Positions 4,369-8,284 of a stretch of 8,284 nucleotides of DNA are shown in pieces. A program made the position numbers and the translations under genes. The stretch is from Candidatus Aenigmatarchaeota archaeon (lineage in GTDB: Archaea; Aenigmatarchaeota; Aenigmatarchaeia; QMZP01), in assembly GCA_016202725.1 (NCBI GenBank), contig JACQOD010000070.1, forward strand, positions 1 through 8,284, written 5' to 3'. A model generated the notes under the pieces. It did no database searches, was not told the DNA's origin, and worked only from the letters and a program-made list of their open reading frames with translations. How positions within the stretch are numbered: position 1 is the stretch's first letter; each line of letters begins with the position of its first letter.

Positions 4369-5799
4369 TCAATCCGCCAGCTTCCTGCAGAAGGCAGTGA
4401 GCAGGCGCACGCCCCAGCCCGTGGCGTACTTGGGGATGTACCCCCTCCCCCCTTCGGACCAGGCGACGCTGGCCATGTCCACGTGGATGAGCGGCACCTT
4501 CTCGGCGAACGCCTGGAGGAAGGCCGCGCCCATGAGCGTCCCGGCGAACTTCTTGTTGTAGCCCAGGTTCCGGACGTCCGAGATCGTGCCCTTGACCTCC
4601 TCCTTGAACTCTTCCCAGAGGGGGAGCGGCCACACCCGCTCGTAGGTCTCCTCCCCGGCTTCCTGCAGGAGGTCCATCCGCCCGTCCTTGCCGACGATGA
4701 CCCCTCCATAGTCGCCCAGGATCGCCGCTGCAGCCCCGGTAAGGGTGGCGATGTCCACGATCAGGTCGGGCTTGAGCTGCTGCTCCGCATACGCGATGGC
4801 ATCTGCCAGGACCAGCCTGCCTTCCGCATCCGTGTTCTCGATCTCCACGGTCTTCCCGCTGTAGGAGCGGTAGACATCTCCTGGTTTGTAGGACGTCGGT
4901 CCGATCATGTTCTCCGCCAGGGGCAGGACCCCGACCACGTTCACCTTGGCCTTGAGCTCGGCCAGGCTCTTGATGGTGCCCAGGACCGCTGCCACGCCTG
5001 ACATGTCGTCCTTCATGGTTTCCAGGAAGCCCGTGGGCTTGAGGTTCAATCCCCCGGAATCAAAGGTAATCCCCTTCCCTATCAGGGCGATCCGCTCCTT
5101 CTTCTGGGGATTGCCCCGGTACTCGACCGTGACCAGCTTGGGCCCGTACCTGCTTCCGCTGCCGACCGCGAGGAGCAGGCCCATGCCCAGCTTCTGCAGG
5201 GCAGGCTTCTCCAGGACCGCGACCCTGAGCCGGAGCTTCGCTCCCCAGCGGCGGGCAATGCGCGCGATCTCGTCCGTGGTCATGGCGTCCGCGTTCTCGT
5301 TGACCATGTCCCTGGCGAGGTTGACGTTCCCGCAGATCAGGGCCGCCTCGCGCACGGCGCGCTCCACGCCCTTGCCCCCCAGCAGGGTGCATCCCTGGAC
5401 AGGCACGGCCCCCTCCTCGGGCTGCTTGTACTTCTCAAACCGGTAGTCGCCCAGCACGATCCCCTCCGTCACCGCCGCAGCCGCGACCAGCTCGTGCAGC
5501 TTCGGGATCTGGAGGATCACGGAGAACTGCTTCACCTTCAGGTCGCGCGCGACCCGGACCGCGGCGGCAAAGGCCTTGCGGGCGCGCTCGTCGTCCAGGT
5601 CCTGCTCCTTGCCCAGGCCGATGAAGAGCACGCGCTTGGCCCGGCCCCAGCCGTCGTAGCGGATCCAGATCTTGCTCAGTTCCCCCGTGGCGTCCGCGGG
5701 CTGAACGGGCCAGCGCTTGCCCTCCTGGAGGACAGGGATGACCAGCAGGTCGGTCGCATGCTGCTCGAGGGGCTCCCCAGAAACCGTGAATGCCACCAT
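4369..5799 (-). CDS. Leucyl aminopeptidase, peptidase family M17
   Basis: The 476-residue protein is a complete M17 cytosol aminopeptidase, a two-metal hexameric enzyme that removes N-terminal residues from peptides in the cytoplasm. The N-terminal macro-like domain spans about residues 1-150 and the catalytic domain about 160-476. Every active-site residue is visible: Lys242 and Asp247 in GKGITFDSGG, Lys254 (LNLKP), Asp265 (KDDMSG), then Asp324, Glu326 and Arg328 in NTDAEGRL. They keep a constant offset of 28 from E. coli PepA numbering (Lys270, Asp275, Lys282, Asp293, Asp352, Glu354, Arg356), so the core has no insertions or deletions. There is no signal peptide. A TATA-like box lies 28 bases upstream of the start. 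It is expected to act in peptide turnover downstream of the proteasome. Confidence 0.96.
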   Translation of the reverse strand: MVAFTVSGEPLEQHATDLLVIPVLQEGKRWPVQPADATGELSKIWIRYDGWGRAKRVLFIGLGKEQDLDDERARKAFAAAVRVARDLKVKQFSVILQIPKLHELVAAAAVTEGIVLGDYRFEKYKQPEEGAVPVQGCTLLGGKGVERAVREAALICGNVNLARDMVNENADAMTTDEIARIARRWGAKLRLRVAVLEKPALQKLGMGLLLAVGSGSRYGPKLVTVEYRGNPQKKERIALIGKGITFDSGGLNLKPTGFLETMKDDMSGVAAVLGTIKSLAELKAKVNVVGVLPLAENMIGPTSYKPGDVYRSYSGKTVEIENTDAEGRLVLADAIAYAEQQLKPDLIVDIATLTGAAAAILGDYGGVIVGKDGRMDLLQEAGEETYERVWPLPLWEEFKEEVKGTISDVRNLGYNKKFAGTLMGAAFLQAFAEKVPLIHVDMASVAWSEGGRGYIPKYATGWGVRLLTAFCRKLAD

Positions 5800-5824
5800 A
5801 TCATCTATTCATGGGGGGAGGGGC

Positions 5825-5830
5825 ATAAAT
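5825..5830 (-). promoter_or_regulatory. TATA-like box of the aminopeptidase gene
   Basis: ATTTAT on the minus strand is centred 28.5 bases before the ATG at 5799, slightly farther than at other genes, so a short leader of a few bases is possible. Confidence 0.55.
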
Positions 5831-5832
5831 CC

Positions 5833-5860
5833 CTTGCGGGCCGTGGTGGAGGCCGGCAAG
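5833..5860. repeat. Imperfect inverted repeat beside the aminopeptidase TATA box
   Basis: CTTGC, G, GGCC, an 8-base loop, GGCC, G, GCAAG form a 5+4 bp stem with one G-G mismatch. It starts 3 bases upstream of the TATA box and 52 bases after the TIM-barrel stop codon. It could end the upstream transcript or bind a regulator. Confidence 0.4.
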
Positions 5861-5911
5861 ACCCTTCGCAATGGCACGGAGCGCCCGGCAAGTCCGGCAG
5901 CTCCTGCTCGC

Positions 5912-6742
5912 TCACGCCCCCCGGTAGAGCCGCTGGAGGTGCAGGGCGTCCGCCTCGATGTTGGGGCTCTCGCAGATGATCGCGCCCCTGCAGCCGAAGT
6001 CCCGGAAGGCCCGGATGAGTTCCCCCTCGTGCAGGTCCGCGTCGGCCAGGTTCTTGTGGCTGCGCTCACCGGTGGGCCCGATCTCGATCCCCTCCACGTG
6101 GCAATGGAGGTTCTGGAGGGCCTCCTTCCCCAGGGCCTTTTCCATGGCCTCCAGGGTCCCGCAGAACGCCTCGTAGGAGTGGTGCTTCCCCAGGCTGCGC
6201 GCGTGCAGGTGGGCCCAGTCGATGCACGGCAGGACGCCGTCCAGTTCCTGGGAGATGCGGAGGATCTCCTCCAGGGAGCCCCAGGACGTGGTCTTCCCCC
6301 CGATCTCCGGGCGGAGCCAGATCTCCAGCCCCTCGGCCCGGAGGGTCTCCAGGGCAAGCTGCAGGGCCTCCTTCACCTGCTGGTAGACCAGGGCATGCTC
6401 CATCCCCAGGTAGAACCCCGCGTGGAAGCACGCGCTCCACCCCCCGCAGGCTGCCAGGGCGCGCGCGCTGTTCACCAGCCTATCCACGCTCGCCTGGCGG
6501 GTGGCGGGATCCCTGGCATTGAGGTTGATGTAGTAGGGCGCATGGCAGGTCAGCAGGACATCCGCCTCGCGGGCAGCGGCCCTGACCAGCGGAGCTTTCA
6601 CCGCGGAAATATGCACGCTCTGGACGAACTCCAGCTCCATGGCGTCCAGGCCCAGCTGCCGGACAAAGCGCACGCCCGCCACCGTATTCCGGGGCTGGGT
6701 CCCCAGGGGAATGCCTGCGGTGCCGAAGCGGAGCTTGTCCAT
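5912..6742 (-). CDS. Endonuclease IV-like TIM-barrel metalloprotein
   Basis: The 276-residue protein resembles the AP endonuclease IV / xylose isomerase-like TIM-barrel superfamily (AP_endonuc_2). Metal ligands expected for endonuclease IV are seen in order: His67 (CHAPY), His107 (CFHAGF), Glu146 (LRPE), Asp175 and His178 (CIDWAHLHA), His215 (LHCHVEG), His229 (GERSHKN) and Glu258 (ICESPN). The Asp-x-His pair of E. coli Nfo (Asp229, His231) is not fully kept; only the His aligns, with Arg at the Asp position. The likely role is nicking DNA 5' to abasic sites in base excision repair, but family members include sugar isomerases, so the substrate is not certain. A TTTAAA box lies 24.5 bases upstream of the start, giving a leaderless single gene. 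No signal peptide is seen. Confidence 0.85.
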   Translation of the reverse strand: MDKLRFGTAGIPLGTQPRNTVAGVRFVRQLGLDAMELEFVQSVHISAVKAPLVRAAAREADVLLTCHAPYYINLNARDPATRQASVDRLVNSARALAACGGWSACFHAGFYLGMEHALVYQQVKEALQLALETLRAEGLEIWLRPEIGGKTTSWGSLEEILRISQELDGVLPCIDWAHLHARSLGKHHSYEAFCGTLEAMEKALGKEALQNLHCHVEGIEIGPTGERSHKNLADADLHEGELIRAFRDFGCRGAIICESPNIEADALHLQRLYRGA

Positions 6743-6763
6743 GCCTCTATTCAGTCCCCGGCA

Positions 6764-6769
6764 TTTAAA
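6764..6769 (-). promoter_or_regulatory. TATA box of the TIM-barrel gene
   Basis: TTTAAA on the minus strand is centred 24.5 bases before the ATG at 6742. Confidence 0.7.
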
Positions 6770-6777
6770 GTCAGGTA

Positions 6778-6799
6778 GGTGTGCAGCTCATTGCACACC
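6778..6799. repeat. Perfect 8-bp inverted repeat upstream of the TIM-barrel promoter
   Basis: GGTGTGCA, six bases, then TGCACACC form a perfect 8-bp stem 8 bases upstream of the TATA box and 64 bases after the antitoxin-like stop codon. There is no T run, so an operator or a transcript-end hairpin are both possible. Confidence 0.5.
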
Positions 6800-6862
6800 G
6801 CAGGTGCTCTTGCTTCTGACGTCATTTCCACCTTTTGGAAACCGATAGCATGCGTTTGGCAG

Positions 6863-7045
6863 CTACACACGCACGCCATGCCTCTTCCTGCACTGGGAAA
6901 GGGTGATATAGCGGCCCTGCGCAATCTGGTCGTCCCCTTTTTCCGCTTCCATGAAGAAGGCAAGATCCTCCACGACTCGCAGGAAGGCTTGCGCGTCCTG
7001 GCGGGGGAGTCGCAACGTCACCACCTGGTCCCGAGTTCGGACCAT
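6863..7045 (-). CDS. Small RelB/Phd-like antitoxin protein, apparently without toxin
   Basis: The 60-residue product starts MVRTRDQVVTLRLP, a strand-like segment typical of small DNA-binding antitoxins. A helix follows with AQAFLRVVEDLAFFMEAE (19-36), then GRYITLSQCRKRHGV (44-58), which recalls the 'G-x-(F/Y)-(V/I)-(T/S)-L-E-E' tail of archaeal RelB-like antitoxins that wraps the toxin. The open frame extends to about 7126, but ATG 7045 is chosen because a TTTTAA box lies 25.5 bases upstream and the extra N-terminus is not family-like. Such proteins usually precede a RelE or PIN toxin gene; neither the 120 bases downstream nor the upstream region encodes one. It may therefore be an orphan or relic, or an antitoxin-like regulator with another role. 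Family assignment is by pattern only. Confidence 0.6.
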   Translation of the reverse strand: MVRTRDQVVTLRLPRQDAQAFLRVVEDLAFFMEAEKGDDQIAQGRYITLSQCRKRHGVRV

Positions 7046-7067
7046 GAATCTCTTTCGAGGGGCGTCG

Positions 7068-7073
7068 TTAAAA
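7068..7073 (-). promoter_or_regulatory. TATA box of the antitoxin-like gene
   Basis: TTTTAA on the minus strand is centred 25.5 bases before the ATG at 7045, which supports that start over longer frames. Confidence 0.6.
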
Positions 7074-7102
7074 GAGCCGTAGGTGTTCAACTGGTTCGGG
7101 GG

Positions 7103-7250
7103 CTTAGGGCAGACCGCAGAATACATTGAACCGTGCAGAAGGTCGCGGACGAGGAGATGAGGTCAAGCGTCCGCAGGCATTCGCTCCATCCTCAATGGAG
7201 GTGCACCATCAGCCTCTGGGGAAACAGTTTATTCTGTGGCAACACCTTAT
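7103..7250. repeat. Diverged intergenic repeat, copy B
   Basis: This stretch is homologous to 1848-1999 in the same orientation (see copy A). Conserved blocks here are TGAACCGT (7127-7134), the 20-base block 7146-7165 and the 16-base block 7170-7185, then CAATGG, GGGGAAA and TGGCAA. In this copy GCGGACG (7145-7151) can pair with CGTCCGC (7168-7174) across 16 bases; copy A keeps only part of that pairing. Copy B lies just upstream of the antitoxin-like promoter. The bases from 7251 to the Rieske stop at 7335 hold nothing I recognise. A plus-strand frame is open through copy B (from TTG 7126), but it is closed in copy A. Confidence 0.7.
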
Positions 7251-7334
7251 TGGCGATGCATGCTGGGTGGCGGTCCTGTCAAAGACTGGAAACGTGGCGA
7301 CAGACAAGGTACGAGCTAAACGCCTACAAAGAGC

Positions 7335-7637
7335 CTATACGTCCACCAGCACGTCCCCGCCCTGGACCTGGACAGGGTAGGCGCGCACCGGCAGGGCGGG
7401 ATTGGTCTGGTTCGCTCCCGTGGCGATGTCATACTGCCAGCCGTGCCAGGGGCAGGTGACCACCTTGCCGTCCAGGGACCCTTCCCCGAGCGGGCCTCCC
7501 CGGTGGAGGCAGGTGTTGCTGATCGCGTAGACTTTCCCTTCCCGCAGGAACAGGGCAAGGGCCTGCCCGCCGGCCTGCACGACGCGCCCTTCCCCTTCGC
7601 GGAGGTCCTGCAGCGCGGCCACCTTCGTCCATGCCAT
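7335..7637 (-). CDS. Small Rieske-type [2Fe-2S] ferredoxin
   Basis: The 100-residue protein is one Rieske domain. The two cluster motifs are Cys43-x-His45 (NTCLHRGGPLG) and Cys62-x-x-His65 (TCPWHGWQYD), which bind a [2Fe-2S] cluster through two Cys and two His. Length and motif spacing fit the stand-alone ferredoxins related to NirD and dioxygenase ferredoxin subunits rather than the longer cytochrome bc1 type. There is no membrane anchor or signal, so it should be a soluble electron carrier. No oxygenase or reductase partner lies in the window. ATG 7637 is chosen over the longer frame starting at 7727 because a TTTAAA box sits 24.5 bases upstream and the domain begins there. That box overlaps the stop codon of the kinase-like gene. 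Confidence 0.94.
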   Translation of the reverse strand: MAWTKVAALQDLREGEGRVVQAGGQALALFLREGKVYAISNTCLHRGGPLGEGSLDGKVVTCPWHGWQYDIATGANQTNPALPVRAYPVQVQGGDVLVDV

Positions 7638-7658
7638 ACGTTCCCCTTGTGCCACGGT

Positions 7659-7664
7659 TTTAAA
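7659..7664 (-). promoter_or_regulatory. TATA box of the Rieske gene, overlapping the upstream stop codon
   Basis: TTTAAA on the minus strand, centred 24.5 bases before ATG 7637, includes the TAA stop (7660-7662) of the kinase-like gene. One short sequence thus serves as stop codon and promoter. Confidence 0.65.
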
Positions 7665-8175
7665 TGCTTTCCCGCAGGAAACCCCTCTTCCGGAGGAAGG
7701 CAACCATTTCCCCCACGCTGCGGGCAACGGACCGGTTGGCGTCGATGCCTATCCCCCGCCTGACCCTCGCCGCCTTCCGGAAGACGGCCCGGACCGCATC
7801 CTCGCCATGCGCATGCCCCCGCGCACGCTCGCGCGCGAGGCACACCGCGAGCGGGGCCCTCAGGGTGAAGACGACGTGCGGGAACCGCAGCAGCCGCTCC
7901 AGGTCCCTCACCTGGGAAGTCCAGTAGAAGTTCCCGTCCACCACGACCGGCTTGCCTTCCCGCAGCAGCTTCTTGGCCGCAGGAGCCAGCAGGGCGTTTG
8001 CCCGCAGGAAGCTCTTCTGAGCGATGTAGCCCCCCTCCCACTGCTGGTCAAGACCTTCCTGGCGGAGGAGGGCGTCCACGCTGACATATCTCCCCCGCAG
8101 CCGCTTGGCCAGCAGGCGGGCCAGGGTGGTCTTCCCGCTCCCCATCGGCCCCCGCACGATCACGTAGTAGCTCAT
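7660..8175 (-). CDS. P-loop nucleotide kinase-like protein (AAA_33 type)
   Basis: The 171-residue protein has a Walker A loop GPMGSGKTT at residues 9-17 and an acidic residue, Asp34, in YVSVDALL where small-molecule kinases place a catalytic or Mg-binding Asp. VVVDGNFYW (77-85) matches the strand-plus-DGN/DGT pattern common in AAA_33/zeta-like kinases. An Arg-rich lid segment, RERARGHAHGEDAVRAVFRKA, lies at about 115-135. These features place it among small P-loop kinases (chloramphenicol phosphotransferase, shikimate or CMP kinase relatives, polynucleotide kinase-like); the substrate cannot be read from sequence. It is cytoplasmic and has no fusion. The start at 8175 is supported by a T/A-rich box 24 bases upstream. 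Its stop overlaps the Rieske promoter, so the two genes are adjacent but probably have separate transcripts. Confidence 0.85.
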   Translation of the reverse strand: MSYYVIVRGPMGSGKTTLARLLAKRLRGRYVSVDALLRQEGLDQQWEGGYIAQKSFLRANALLAPAAKKLLREGKPVVVDGNFYWTSQVRDLERLLRFPHVVFTLRAPLAVCLARERARGHAHGEDAVRAVFRKAARVRRGIGIDANRSVARSVGEMVAFLRKRGFLRESI

Positions 8176-8195
8176 GCTGGTTGTTGGAGTGCTTC

Positions 8196-8202
8196 TTTTT
8201 AA
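8196..8202 (-). promoter_or_regulatory. TATA box of the kinase-like gene
   Basis: TTAAAAA on the minus strand is centred about 24 bases before the ATG at 8175, in the 34-base gap after the upstream gene. Confidence 0.6.
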
Positions 8203-8209
8203 CCAGGTC

Positions 8210-8284
8210 TTACAGGATCTTCATCTGCTTGCCGATCTTGCCGAAGATCTCGACCGCCTCTTCCAGGTCCTGCCGGGTGTGGCA
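8210..8284 (-). CDS. C-terminal fragment, probably PLP-dependent acyltransferase (KBL/AONS family)
   Basis: The last 24 codons and stop of a leftward gene enter the window. They read CHTRQDLEEAVEIFGKIGKQ and then MKIL. The H-T-x-x-D-(L/I)-x-x-A-(V/L)-x-x-(F)-x-K-(I/V)-G-K pattern is typical of the C-terminus of the alpha-oxoamine synthase family: glycine C-acetyltransferase (2-amino-3-ketobutyrate CoA ligase) and 8-amino-7-oxononanoate synthase. These use PLP to join an amino acid and an acyl-CoA. With so little sequence the member cannot be named, and other aminotransferase-fold enzymes end similarly. The gene stops 7 bases before the kinase-like promoter box. Confidence 0.55.
   Translation of the reverse strand, partial: CHTRQDLEEAVEIFGKIGKQMKIL

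Noticed and set aside
5717..6778. Rightward 353-residue frame opposite the TIM-barrel gene
   Set aside because: It is a shadow frame caused by GC-rich codon bias; the opposite strand carries conserved metal ligands and a promoter.
7126..7380. Plus-strand protein spanning repeat copy B
   Set aside because: It needs a TTG start, the corresponding frame in copy A is closed by a stop, differences do not favour third codon positions, and it overlaps the end of the Rieske gene.
7638..7727. Longer N-terminus for the Rieske protein from ATG 7727
   Set aside because: It would overlap the kinase-like gene and extend past the domain; the internal ATG at 7637 has a TATA box at the standard distance.

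Overview
The window is archaeal and GC-rich. A 5S rRNA gene of archaeal type lies on the minus strand. Nearly every gene has a TATA-like box (TTTAAA, TATAAA or ATATAT) centred about 24-26 bases before its start codon, as expected of archaeal promoters that make leaderless mRNAs. Several products are types common in archaea: small zinc ribbons, a DUF59/MIP18 protein, a 6-oxopurine/MTA-family phosphorylase, an endonuclease IV-like TIM barrel and a RelB-like antitoxin. The small four-helix membrane protein and the style of the TIM-barrel and antitoxin proteins recall DPANN archaea (Woesearchaeota-like), but this comes from memory of families and is tentative.

Left part (1-1851): a partial unknown gene, the solitary 5S rRNA with its own promoter, and a membrane protein all read leftwards. 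A divergent intergenic region rich in inverted repeats follows. Two tiny zinc-ribbon genes then read rightwards as a likely operon, followed by a structured GC-rich gap and a DUF59 Fe-S assembly gene.

Middle (1852-4295): a 518-base gap holds one copy of a diverged intergenic repeat and several hairpins. Next come the purine/MTI phosphorylase gene (rightward) and a convergent CorA-type metal channel gene (leftward). Between the two convergent genes is a tandem array of hairpin-forming 39-41 base units that extends to the CorA stop codon.

Right part (4369-8284), all leftward: an M17 leucyl aminopeptidase with every catalytic residue in place, an endonuclease IV-like TIM barrel, an orphan antitoxin-like protein, the second copy of the intergenic repeat, a small Rieske ferredoxin, a P-loop kinase-like protein, and the C-terminal tail of a probable PLP-dependent acyltransferase.

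Most genes have their own promoter, so this looks like a run of single-gene housekeeping and accessory units rather than one pathway. The most unusual material is non-coding: the repeat pair at about 1848-1999 and 7103-7250, the hairpin array at about 3156-3345, and inverted repeats lying directly upstream of several TATA boxes.
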